DNA of 64,000 bases. It comes from Niebla homalea. Its lineage: Eukaryota; Ascomycota; Lecanoromycetes; Lecanorales; Ramalinaceae. Positions 24,172-34,120 of the stretch are shown here, piece by piece; position 1 is the stretch's first letter, and every line of letters begins with the position of its first letter. A program made the translations under genes and the position numbers. The notes below the pieces were generated by a model that was not told the DNA's origin, ran no database searches, and saw only the letters and a program-made list of their open reading frames with translations. Location: positions 1,302,001-1,366,000 of the forward strand of contig JAHGAU010000001.1 in the NCBI GenBank assembly GCA_019925105.1. The letters are read 5' to 3'.

Positions 24172-24555
24172 TTTAACTCAAGAGTTTGTGAGTCAGGTCA
24201 GGGTTCGGGGAATAGCGAGATGGTAGACTCTGAACCTGGACACTCAAACCTTGACTTCCATGCTCCTGCTTTGATTGATCAGCCTTGCAAGGATGAGGTT
24301 TCCATCATCGAAACTTACCTTGCAGAAGGAAAGAGGAAGAAGAACTAGAGGGCAAAAGGCGAAGAAGTCGTCAGCCTTCCACAGCGGAAGTTGTGTTTTT
24401 CCGAAACCGATTCTGCTTCCGGACCGCCTTGGACCTCGATGAAACGCGCATCATGAGGGGCGCATCTCATCGGCCTGGACATTGAGCCAGCAGCTTAGCC
24501 TTGTGTTTGTCATCTAACACCGTGCAACCTGCCTGACTGTGACCGTGGTTCGACT
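24172..24555. promoter_or_regulatory. Divergent OTU1-RSC promoter region
   Basis: These 384 bp separate two divergent start codons and must hold both promoters. No recognisable element stands out. Confidence 0.5.
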
Positions 24556-27292
24556 ATGGCCGAATCTTCTAGAGCTGGAACGAATGCGCCCTCGTCCGCA
24601 GCAGGAAGTCCAGAGCATGATGGGTTGGAAGAGACCACGGGGGTGCATTCAAAGGTGCACGATTCTCAGTTGACCGACGCCCAATGGACCGCCATCAGGC
24701 AGATTACCGACAGGATCTACAGATACAGGACGCAGGAGTAGGCTCTCGAGATCTCGATACAGAGACCACTGACTGACCAATCAAAGCGGACATGATCCCT
24801 CTAAGATATTCCAGCGGAAGGTCAATAAACGCCTGATACCTGACTACTACGACGTGATTAAAGAGCCTGTCGCTCTGAGTACTTTAAAGGGCAAGATATT
24901 GCATCGGGGCTACACCAGCTTTCCAGAATACGTCAGGGATGCAGCGCTAATTTCGCACAATGCGCAAACCTACAACAGACCGGAGGCCGGTGCATACCAT
25001 GACGCCATCCTTCTCCGAGAGCTCTTTCAGGATGAGTTCCAGAAGCTCGTCAAGACTGGTGTGATTACCGCCGAAGCGAGTCAGTACCCCGACCTCGGAG
25101 AGCTGCCCCCGGTTGAAGACCTACCCCCGCCACCAGGTGCAGAGGAGGAGGATGAGGATGAGGAAGACGACGAAGACGACGAGGATGAGGAGGATGAAGA
25201 AGATGAATCGGAAGAAGATAGTGGAAAGCGAAAGCGAAAACGGGCACCTCGGTCGACTGCAGCCATCACCAAGAGGGAAGCTGGCACTAAAGCTGAGAGG
25301 GGCGCCAAAGGTGAAGACTCCAGAAAACGGCGAGGTCGACCGCCAAAGGTAGATACACCTATGGAAACACGCATCAAGAATGTCTTGAAGGCGATCCGCA
25401 AATGCAAGAATGAGAAGGGACACGTCATGTTTCACTCGTTTGAGAGATTGCCGGACAAGGCAGAGCTACCGGACTACTACATCGAGATCAAAGAGCCGCT
25501 GGCGATAGAGCAAATCAAGAGGAAGGCGAAACGGAAGAAATACCATTCGGTTGACCATTTCCTCCGGGACATGGACACCATGTTCAACAACTGCAAATCC
25601 TACAACATGGAGGACAGTCAGGTTTACCAGGACGCCGTCACTCTGCAAACCGAGACTCGAAGATTGGTGAACGAGGAGAAGGCCAGACCAGATGCGGAGT
25701 TTGCTTTGGAGGAGGGTAGGCTTCCTCTCCCTGACGGTATTACCCACAATGGAGAGCTCTGGAAGATCGGCGATTGGATACACTTGCAAAACGCCAACGA
25801 TGTGACCAAGCCCATTGTCGCTCAGATATACCGAACGTGGCAAGACACTGATGGCGACAAATGGATCAACGCGTGCTGGTACTATAGGCCAGAGCAGACG
25901 GTCCACCAACACGAAAAACACTTCTTTCCGCACGAAGTGGTCAAGACTGGTCAGTATCGGGATCATCGAGTTGACGAGATCCTCGATCGGTGCTTTGTAA
26001 TGTTCACCACTCGATACAGTCGGGGCAGACCGCGTGGTCTTGACGCCGCCAGAGACGTGTATGTGTGCGAATCTCGATATAACGAGGAGAAGCATAGGAT
26101 GAATAAGATCAAGACGTGGGCGAGTTGTTTGCCTGACGAAGTGCGAGATAAGGATTACGAGATGGATTTGTTCGACCATGCGAAAAAGGTTAAGAAGGTC
26201 CCTAGCCCAATTCTGCATCTGTTAAAACAAGACGTGGACGAAAGCGAGGTCAAGCCACGTTGGGGTGTCGACAACGCGCCTCCGGTGGTTGGGGCAGTAT
26301 ACAGAGGACTCAGAGATGAGAACGTACGTGTCTTGAATCACTTGGTCGTGTCAAGTGGCATGTGCTGACTTCACGCTCAGCAATCGCCACCTCCAGAACC
26401 AACTCCATCCCCATCACCCCAACCGTCTCCCCAACCCGCCAAGCCGATGACCAGCATGGCATCATCTTACAACAGTCCGGACTCCCGCCGGTCCGACCCA
26501 AGAGGTCCGAGTGGCAACGCTTCTCTCGTAAACCATGCACCAAATTACGCTTCTTCGCATCTTCCAACACATCAACAGCACAGCACATCCACAGCCCCGT
26601 TGCAGCATTCACACCATTTAGCACAACATGCATCAGCTAACTACACCCAGCCGGCTGATCACTCCGGGACACCCACAAACCGATTACCGCAAGCGCAACG
26701 CGCCTCCGCTTCAGATGCGGCAGTCTCTCGTCCCGATGAGGTTTTTCGATTGCCGGAGAATGCCAACATGGCAATTCCAGCCGATGTTCGGGATCAATTT
26801 CAACAAGACGACCAAGGCCATGTGCTCTTCTTTACTGCGCCGCCTTTGGATACACTGCCACCAACCAAGCCTGGCTCAGCCGTCGGTCATACAGCCAAGT
26901 ATCTTGCCGCCAAGCTTCGCGCTGAAAAGCGTAAAGCTACTGATCATGCCACTTCGGCATTGCCTTCCAATGGGTCCTTCCGCTCTAAAAAGCTCAAGCC
27001 CGAGGTAGATACCACACACATGACTGAGCGGATAATGGCTTTGACAGACGACGCATTGACCATCTGGACCAACCAGGTGCAAGATGGCACCGACGTGATA
27101 TACCAAGGCCTTTACGGCCAGCATTGGGAGGATGGTAAGGCATTTGAAGCACAGCTACTGAGAAATACCCAGATGGAAGCAGGTCAGGAACGAAAGGACC
27201 TGGAGGCAAGTAGGAAACGGCGCCGAGAGAAATCCAAGGTGTCACTGGTACGCCCGACTGTATTCAGAGACGACTCAGACCCTCGATACTAG
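24556..27292 (+). CDS. RSC1: RSC chromatin-remodelling complex subunit Rsc1/Rsc2 (double bromodomain + BAH)
   Basis: This is a subunit of the nuclear RSC (SWI/SNF-type) remodeller. Its bromodomains read acetyl-lysine on histones. Three exons fit in phase: 24556-24737, 24787-26323 and 26381-27292, giving 876 aa. Bromodomain 1 lies at about 50-155 (RLIPDYYDVIKEPVALSTLK, LISHNAQTYNRPEAGAYHDA). An acidic Glu/Asp run at about 180-205 and a basic GRPP AT-hook-like segment follow. Bromodomain 2 lies at about 253-340 (ELPDYYIEIKEPLAIEQIK, FNNCKSYNMEDSQVYQDA). The BAH domain lies at about 385-510 (WKIGDWIHLQNAND, WYYRPEQTVHQHEKHFFPHE, CFVMFTTRYSRGRP). The last exon is a low-complexity Ser/Pro/Gln tail with a basic end. 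Filamentous fungi usually have one gene where yeast has RSC1 and RSC2, so the symbol is by family. Confidence 0.94.
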
Positions 27293-27700
27293 GTGAATAA
27301 ACTGCATCGTGACACCCCAGACTTGATTTTGACTTCAAACGATGCGGGATTGTAGTCTAATGCGATTCCAAGCTCTTGCCAGTCCTTATTGGAGCACACC
27401 CATCTCAGACCATCTGCCATGAGCGTAAGGTAGATCCCTCCCATCGAGAAGGGCCTCATGCCATAGTCAGGTGTGAAGTTCGATCTCCGTTTCGCTCCAT
27501 GTTTGCTACCATCAGTCGAACGAGTTCCGCAGTCGCTCACACGATACAGTGCTTTGAGTCCCATGCCCTCGCAGTGGAGATTCTGCAACCCTCTCAATTA
27601 TGATCTTTGATCTTTTGCCATAGTGGTGGCAGCAGATTTGCTGGCCTGGTGGCGGTGATCCTGATTCTGCAACGCCGTAGTACCAAGATGGCCACTCTCG
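27293..27700. other. Gap with an unsupported 102-codon - strand frame
   Basis: On the - strand a 102-codon frame (27289-27597) ends at the RSC stop codon. It encodes no domain I know, and a splice-like gtgagc lies inside it. It could be the 3' exon of an unrecognised gene or chance. I do not call it as a gene. Confidence 0.3.
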
Positions 27701-28396
27701 TCATTCCTTGAAACCAGCAGCTAATTCGTTCGGCGGGCTGAAGCCTTCAAAGAGGCCCTCTCTTTTCTTCGCCAGAATTTCGAGCTCCCGCCTCAGGCGT
27801 TCCACCTCCAATAAGGCGATTTCCCTGTCCGGGGGCAGACCCTCAAATCCCCTGACTCTGCCCTCCAAGCCGCGGACACGTTTCTCCAGATCTCGGACTT
27901 CTCGCTCGTCTACCCGGGAATGAAGGCTTAGCGGAGGGCCTGGGTTCTCTCTGCTGCTGCTCGGGTTCATGCTCTTGTCGTCGGGCGCGTATGTTTGGTG
28001 GCGGACGTGGGAGGAAGAGAAGGCTGGCTGGTGCGGGCAGCTGCAGGTGCACACCCCTCGGGCTTCCTTTTCTTCAGCAGTCGATCTCCGTTCGAGTTCG
28101 TCGCGCTGCCTCTGCCGTCGTTCCGCGTGTAGCTGTGCCTGCGTGCGCGCTTCCATCTCCCCCCGGCGCAGCTTGACGAGGAAATCATGGGCCCGCTGAG
28201 CTTCAGCCTTCAGTTGCTGATGTAGGATTTCCACTCGCTGTAGCTGCTGGGATGTTTCGAGAGATGAGGAAGAGCCCGGATTGTGTAAGGGAGGGACAGC
28301 AGACGAATGCAGAGATTTTGGAGGTAAGACCATCGTATGGGCGGTGATGGATGATTGAAAGGCTCGAGTGTGGTCCTGCAGGAAGAAGCTCACCAA
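27701..28396 (-). CDS. Hypothetical coiled-coil protein
   Basis: I do not recognise this gene. The frame is 231 codons with no intron needed. The downstream Met at 28333 (MVLPPKSLHSSAVPP) is as plausible a start as the first at 28396. The product has a Ser/Pro-rich N-terminus and a charged helical stretch, residues about 50-110 (Gln/Glu/Arg-rich, VEILHQQLKAEAQRAHDFL). A small cysteine cluster (CTCSC) and a second heptad-like segment near the C-terminus (EREVRDLEKRVRGLEGRVRG, then LEVERLRRELEILAKKREG) suggest coiled-coil oligomerisation. The strand-specific coding character and lack of a strong competing frame support it moderately. The function is unknown. Confidence 0.5.
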   Translation of the reverse strand: MVSFFLQDHTRAFQSSITAHTMVLPPKSLHSSAVPPLHNPGSSSSLETSQQLQRVEILHQQLKAEAQRAHDFLVKLRRGEMEARTQAQLHAERRQRQRDELERRSTAEEKEARGVCTCSCPHQPAFSSSHVRHQTYAPDDKSMNPSSSRENPGPPLSLHSRVDEREVRDLEKRVRGLEGRVRGFEGLPPDREIALLEVERLRRELEILAKKREGLFEGFSPPNELAAGFKE

Positions 28397-28858
28397 TGAG
28401 GAAGAAGGGGGAACTGTAAAAAGTCCTCAAGCATTGGCATCTTGTAATTAGAAATGCGGGGACGGCAAAGCATATGACTGTAGAGAATGGCTCGTATAGA
28501 GATGCTGGAATTGCCACAAGAGCTCCTCTCAGGAGTATGGCGAAGGCGAATCGGTTCGGAAGAAAGGCTGTGGGAACTGGGAAAAGGAGCTGGATTCGAT
28601 GACCAGGCTTGCCAGGATGCGGGGCGCAGCAGGGTTTTGGGGCTGGCCCGGCAGTATCCCGGGCTTCCTCCATGCATTCTTAGGGGTATGTCTAGGTTGG
28701 CGAGCCCCTACTCCACGGCATCCCAGGGTGAATAAGCAGCAGACAACAGTACAGGAGTACCTACCTACCTAGGTAGGTATTATTGAGTTCTTCCGGTCAG
28801 CAGATTTCTCTAATCCCGGACTACTTGGGTTGACAGGACGAAGCAGGCATAGGACGAA
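28397..28858. other. Divergent region upstream of RSA3
   Basis: No gene is seen. It contains the 18-bp perfect palindrome described separately, about 80-100 bp upstream of the RSA3 start codon. Confidence 0.5.
28762..28779. repeat. 18-bp perfect palindrome
   Basis: The sequence tacctacctaggtaggta is its own reverse complement. It is built from tandem CCTA units meeting at CCTAGG. It sits in the putative RSA3 promoter. It could be a binding site for a dimeric regulator or a simple-sequence hairpin. Confidence 0.8.
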
Positions 28859-29163
28859 ATGGACGGCTCATCAGCTAGCAAAGACGACTCTCAAGCAAAG
28901 GTGCCTCAAGACCCTCTCACCGTCAATCCACACATTTTTTCAAACAACGGTCTGACAAATCCTTGTTACAGGACGTCTCGTCAAGCTTTGAACAGTTCTA
29001 TCTCCGACAAGCAACGGCCGAATTCGCCGACGAGATCGAGAAGCTACGCAAGTCGACCGACTTCAGGGAGTCATCCGTGCCAGTCCTTATTGCAGCAATC
29101 AAGCAAGGCGCAGGCAATTACTCCGTCGAACAGAAACGCCAGGTCATGACTCCCCATGGGTGA
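28859..29163 (+). CDS. RSA3: Ribosome assembly protein Rsa3
   Basis: Rsa3 acts in early 60S ribosomal subunit assembly in the nucleolus. Two exons, 28859-28900 and 28972-29163, encode 77 aa. The conserved Rsa3 C-terminal domain covers residues 18 onward: DVSSSFEQFYLRQATAEFAD, then EIEKLRKSTDF and SVPVLIAAIKQGAG. I chose the donor at 28901 (AAAG|gtgcct) because it joins SQAK to DVSSSFEQ in frame. A weaker donor at 28922 would not keep the frame as cleanly. The short N-terminus (14 residues) makes it compact compared with the 220-aa yeast protein, which carries extra sequence. Confidence 0.88.
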
Positions 29164-30158
29164 CACTTGGCGAAACAAGACTGGCCCTCAACGTGGTGTA
29201 TTTCAAGAAGGCTTGGAAGGTCTTCAATAATAGTCCACAGGCTTTGGAGAGTAAGGAGCGGAATTCCTGGGCCTGCGATTCCGCGCTTAGCGCTGGATCT
29301 ATCCCACCAAGCACACCCAATTAATATAGATAGAAATGCAAAGAAATTCCATTAAAGCTAGCTACCCAGGAAGCTGTCAAAGACAGGCAAAAATGTGTGA
29401 TACTCAAGCGAGTAGAAAGTTTCCAAAGATTGATAATTGGAGATTTGACGCAACCCACGGACTCTTCTGGTAAAAGGCAAGGAGAGTATTCCACGTTAGG
29501 ATGTCGTCCTCCGCTCCCAAGTTTTACTATTACACAATATATTCCATGCAATTTAATGCAATGACTGGCGGCCAAGCGGTAAAAAGCCCAATTACACCAA
29601 CAGCCCTGTCAAAGACTAGAGTCATATGTGTTCCAAATTTCATAGAGATTTGTATGCATTAATCTAAGTAATGCCTGATTATGTAGTTGATGTCGTCTCA
29701 TCATCAGGGAATGAGCGCTATGCAAAGGAGCAAACGTTTACAAGACGAAACTATCAGATCCGCTAAATCAAGGGGGATTCCATGTCTAGCCCATTGAATA
29801 TTCAACAAGACGATCAAGTAGTCGATTGCTCACCCAGCAAAGAGTAACGACCAAAGATGTCCTGCCCGTTTTCCAGCCTCATGATGCTTTGTCGAAGAAT
29901 ATTTACTGTAGAATCGAACAATGTAAATACATCGTGAGGTATCCTCACGTCAATAGCTACTGGCATTCACATTGTGCTGAGCCCTGTGCAAACTCAACGA
30001 GCCCGCCTGGCCGTTGAGAATAATGCATAGTGGAACAGAGACAATATCCAACGCTTGTTCCATGCAGGTCAAATATCGAGCGCGGGAATAGGACGCGAAC
30101 GCGAGTCGAGATTGCGGAGGATTCCACTTGATGCAGAAATGCCTTGCATTTACTATCA
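29164..30158. other. Gap between convergent RSA3 and AUR1
   Basis: This is nearly 1 kb of moderately AT-rich sequence between convergent 3' ends. No coding frame, tRNA or repeat could be supported. Confidence 0.5.
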
Positions 30159-31596
30159 TCACCGCTGGGTCTCGGTGTCGGAATGTGATGCTAATGTCTC
30201 TCCTTCCCAAGAATTGGTCTCGTCGACAGGACTTCGAGAACCAGGCGAGACAGAGGACGAGGAACCGATCGACCACTCGTCAGCTTCCGCCGTGGCATCA
30301 TCCAGACCAGCCAGTGAGTATCCTTTCTCCGCCGTCGTATCTTCGCCAATCTCAACATAGTCATATTCCCAACGAAACATTTTATCAAGCTGTTGGCGGG
30401 GCAGGTATTTCGCTTTCACGACGAAGAAGATCACACCAGATACTAGCACAATTTAGTATGCGGCTACCTCCCCACAGCAGTCACCAATTATTATGACTTA
30501 CGTAGACTTCCACCAACAAGATCAACGGCATAATGGTGGTTCAGATACATCGTGGCCCACCACAGCCACAGCGTGTAGACCACAAAGATTGGAGAGAGCC
30601 GTGGGAAGACGTGACTCATAAATAAAGCCTCAAACACCGCGCTTCCAGCGTGCAGGGAAGGGAAGGCTCCGAATACCATGGGTGATCCTGTGAATCCTGG
30701 GGTGTACAATGCGATGCCAAACAACTCATCAATAGCAGCTAAGCCGGCTGGCGATCCATGTATTGAATAATTAGCGGGCGCGAGCCCATACTTCTTCTCA
30801 TACCAAGGCGGGGAGCACGGGAAAGTCAACTGGATGGCGACCCCAATGAGGTTCATCCAGCCATAGCTTCTTGCAAAAACGGGAGTTGTTCCAGGAGCAG
30901 CGAAGACAAAGATGATGAGCGAACAGACAGCTGGTGCTCCATAATGCATTATGCCGTACGGCAGCCAGGCCATGACGCTGAGGAAGGTGCTGGTATGAGC
31001 GGACAGGATGTTGCTCAGGTTGGCACCGTAAAAGATGTTTTCAAGAGCGGGTAGGACACGGACCCAGATAGGTGGACGCCAGCTTGAGGGGATAAAGCTG
31101 TTCATGACAAAGTCAGCGGGCCATGCGCTTCAGCTTCGAATGGAACTAGGGAGGCAGGATGGCAGGTTCCTCACCCGCAAGCATAGAAGAAGATCAACCA
31201 CATCCATATGGTCAGACTAGGTAGCAGGAATTGTCGGGTCACTGGTAGCAAGAGAGCAGTTATGATCAGGGTCGAGAGGGCGGTCTTGACCAAAGGTCCA
31301 GGATTTGGTATTATGCATAGCGAAAAGATGCCTAGGACGACGAGTATCAGATATTGGCCATCATAGAAGCTCCAACGATGTCTCCGCAATGCTACCAGGG
31401 TATCGGCTGGTGAATAGGATGTTTGCAAAGCGGCCAAGGAGGAGGAGGGTGATTGTCGACTTCGTACTTTCGAGCGCAACTTCCGCCGAATACGATGAGG
31501 GATGATGGTAGGGATCGAGGGCGGCCATGAGAAGGGAAACTTCGGGCTGGAGTATCGGGCATTGAAATCGGTTAAGGAAGGTTTCCTCATCCTCAA
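30159..31596 (-). CDS. AUR1: Inositol phosphorylceramide synthase catalytic subunit
   Basis: This Golgi enzyme transfers phosphoinositol from phosphatidylinositol to ceramide. It is essential in fungi and is the target of aureobasidin A. Three exons fit in phase: 31175-31596, 30502-31097 and 30159-30442, giving 433 aa. A basic N-terminus (about residues 1-75) is followed by several membrane helices (YLILVVLGIFSLCIIPNPG, TIWMWLIFFYACG). The catalytic motifs are those of the PAP2-like Aur1 family: FPCSPPWYEKKYG, GAFPSLHAGSA and LNHHYAVDLVGG, which supply the His/His/Asp triad. The acidic Ser-rich C-terminal tail (EDTTAEKG to SHSDTETQR) is cytosolic in the family. The last exon begins at an acceptor preceded by catactaa. 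Confidence 0.96.
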
Positions 31597-32510
31597 CCCC
31601 GGGTTGCCTGGCTCTCCAAATCCAGCAGTATCACCGTTTGCTGATTCCCCCCTACAACCTCCTCTGACGGATGTCTGCTTGGGCGTGCGCCGTGGAGTTT
31701 GCTTTCTGGTGGAACTGCAAAAACAAGGCCAAGTAGAAATGTGTTTGGCACGCCACCGTAGATGCTCGGATCACTCGATCTCCACAGTCGGAGACGTCAG
31801 GGTGCAGGAACTGTTTAGGGTAATTTGCGGCGAAAAATTTGCAGCCCGGAGTGATGAGCGGCCACAGAGACAGAGAGGAATTGGGGAGTTGTGGGACGGG
31901 GAATCATACGGTGGCGAGAAGGAGCTGAATGCTGTACAAAGAGGAAGAAGTATGGAGGGAACAAGAGTCGGTCAGATGTCCAAGCCCCAAAGAGATTCAG
32001 CATCATCTCACTTTCCGTGAGCAGCCGGGGGCAGTCAGCAATAATTCCATGTGCGCTTCCCGCTCGGCATTCAAGCCTTGGCGCTGCTTCAGTTGATCGC
32101 TGTTTAAAATGAGCATTGTGTTCTAACTTTTCAATAATTGGCAAAATTCCCTCCAAAGCTCTTCACCACTCGAGCTATACTTGAGCATGCTTTTACAAAC
32201 TCTGTCTACGCTCGCAAACATGAGACCAAAGTTAAGGTCTGGTAGGACTGCCATTTGGTTCGCATGTGTTGATCCGCCATTTTACCTGCCTGTCATCCCT
32301 CTTCAATGACATGTATAGCTCCAGACCTGGAGGATATCCATCAAGATCGTGCTCCTTGCTTCGCGTGCTCTCCGTCCAAACCCTCATGCCCTATTAACCC
32401 ATATTCCCCTTTACGACTCGCCTGTCTCTCATCCAGTCGCTGCGTTTCCCGTGTATCCTAGATCTCGGTCGCTTCTTATGCGTGATCACTGACACTCTCA
32501 GACCATCCTA
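31597..32510. other. AUR1 upstream / GrpB-gene 3' region
   Basis: This gap lies between two - strand genes. Open frames on the + strand (for example 31502-32020) run antisense into AUR1 and carry no domain, so they are not called. No RNA gene is seen. Confidence 0.5.
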
Positions 32511-33359
32511 TCAAGAAAGAAAGACGGCATCAAGTAAGTCTGCCGTGGTTGGGCGGGGCCAGTCTCTCTTAGCATGCTCCTCAGCTTCAATCACTTCCTC
32601 CATCGTCCAGCCATCCTTCAGGAAGATCTTCCGGATCACCGGTTTCTTATTGTTGCAATAAGTCACGACATCGGAACCTTTGCCCCATCCTCAGTCAGCA
32701 TTCTTCATGCTAGACGCACTGAGCCTTCGCAGAGCCGTTGAAGGTAAGATCCCGTGGCATCACTCACCGTATAAATCCGCCAGCCTTTTCTTCGTGTCTT
32801 CGTACTCCTTACGCAGATCGGCGTTTTCTCGGAGGACTTTTCGCAATGACAGGTAGCTCCGTAGAGGAATGCTGCCTTCACCCACGACATAGAGGTTTCT
32901 GAGTGGGGTGATGCCCCGGACTTTGAATGACCATCTATCCTCCACTCCGCCGTCGCCAATGTATCCATAGCCACCCTGCCTACAACCCCACAGCAAAGCC
33001 TCCTGAAATTGCGCAAGTTTTTCCTTGGTGAACTCGTGTTGTGGGATCACAATGCAGATGTCCAGCACAGCCTCTTGATAGATTCCTGTGCTCGGGTCTG
33101 TCGTTGCTTTTGTCCCCAGGCCCGGAACCGACGTACTGCCGATATGTTCGATGGAGGAGAAGCTAACGTGGGCGTCGGCCAGGTCGCTTTCCAGGTCGGA
33201 CTTGATCAACTCGAACTGTTTTGGCCATTTCTCGTCGTAATCCACAATCGTGAAACTTCGATGGGCCACGGGTTCAAAAGAATAGCTGTTGGCAAAGCTT
33301 CCTTTCCAGGCTTGTGCCTTACTGTCCCCGGTCGACGAAAGTCCCGCAGATTCAAGCAT
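32511..33359 (-). CDS. GrpB/UPF0157-family protein (nucleotidyltransferase-like)
   Basis: The GrpB (UPF0157) family has a nucleotidyltransferase-like fold and is common in bacteria. Its exact biochemical role is not settled. Two exons, 32768-33359 and 32511-32677, encode 252 aa. The domain runs from about residue 37: TIVDYDEKWPKQFELIKSDL, the signature SSIEHIGSTSVPGLGTK, DICIVIP (acidic metal-site residue), YGYIGDGGVEDRWSF, LRNLYVVGEGSIPLRSYLSL and KEYEDTKKRLADLYG. The second exon adds a 55-aa C-terminus (TYCNNKKPVIRKIFLKDGWT, ending LLDAVFLS) that I do not recognise. The gene has a eukaryotic-style 90-nt intron. An ancient acquisition from bacteria is possible and is an inference only. Confidence 0.85.
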
Positions 33360-34120
33360 GATGCACTGGGTCTCGGTTCAGCAAGCTTGAGCAGTGCCAA
33401 TTGCCTGCCAAAGGTGTTACCCCTAGAGTATATTCTGTGTGAAGGCCAGTGATTCTTCGTCTAGTTCATGCAAGGGTGTACTATCCAAGGTAGCGTTTTG
33501 GATCCAACTGACGTGCAAGCAAAGGGTCCGTGTATCGTGATGGATGTTGGGATTTCCAGACGTTCAAGTGCACGATAAAAGTTCAAGGAGCGTTCAATTG
33601 CTCCATGTCAGGCCGCTGCGGTTGTCTAATTCTCGCATATGGAGTGAAGAATTTCAGGTGAAGTAATCTAATTCAATAGAGCAAAGAAAGGCAATAGTGA
33701 AATGCAGCTTTCAGGCGCCACACAAATAATGGCAGGACACCAACGGAAGGATTCAACGGTCCCTGCTTTGTTGATTTCCTGTCTGATGCTGTAGGTACAG
33801 CCTGGTAGTATAGACAACCAGATACTACAACTTCTGGTGATCATTTGAATAATGTTGGACTTCTAGGGTCTCGAACGCGAAACCAGACCTGAGAGAGTGA
33901 AGGTCAGGTTGTGCATCGCCGTTGCCCTTTAAAGAGCGTTTGGCTTTTAACAGAATAAATCATGAAATCTTGGCTACGACAATCTCATCTTATATCCGTT
34001 CCGAACGCTCCAGTGGAATTCTGACACCCGCAACCTCCACCCGACGCCTGCGCTAACAGCTAACGTTATTGAAAAGCTTCGGTGCTTACGTCGGCGCCCG
34101 AGCATTGAACGGATTGTCCT
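33360..34120. other. GrpB-gene promoter / CRZ1 3' region
   Basis: This 760-bp gap lies between two - strand genes and is slightly AT-rich near 33650-33960. No gene, tRNA or repeat is recognised. Confidence 0.5.

Noticed and set aside
27289..27597. 102-codon - strand frame downstream of the RSC gene
   Set aside because: No homology, overlaps the RSC stop codon, and contains splice-like sequence. The evidence is too weak to call.
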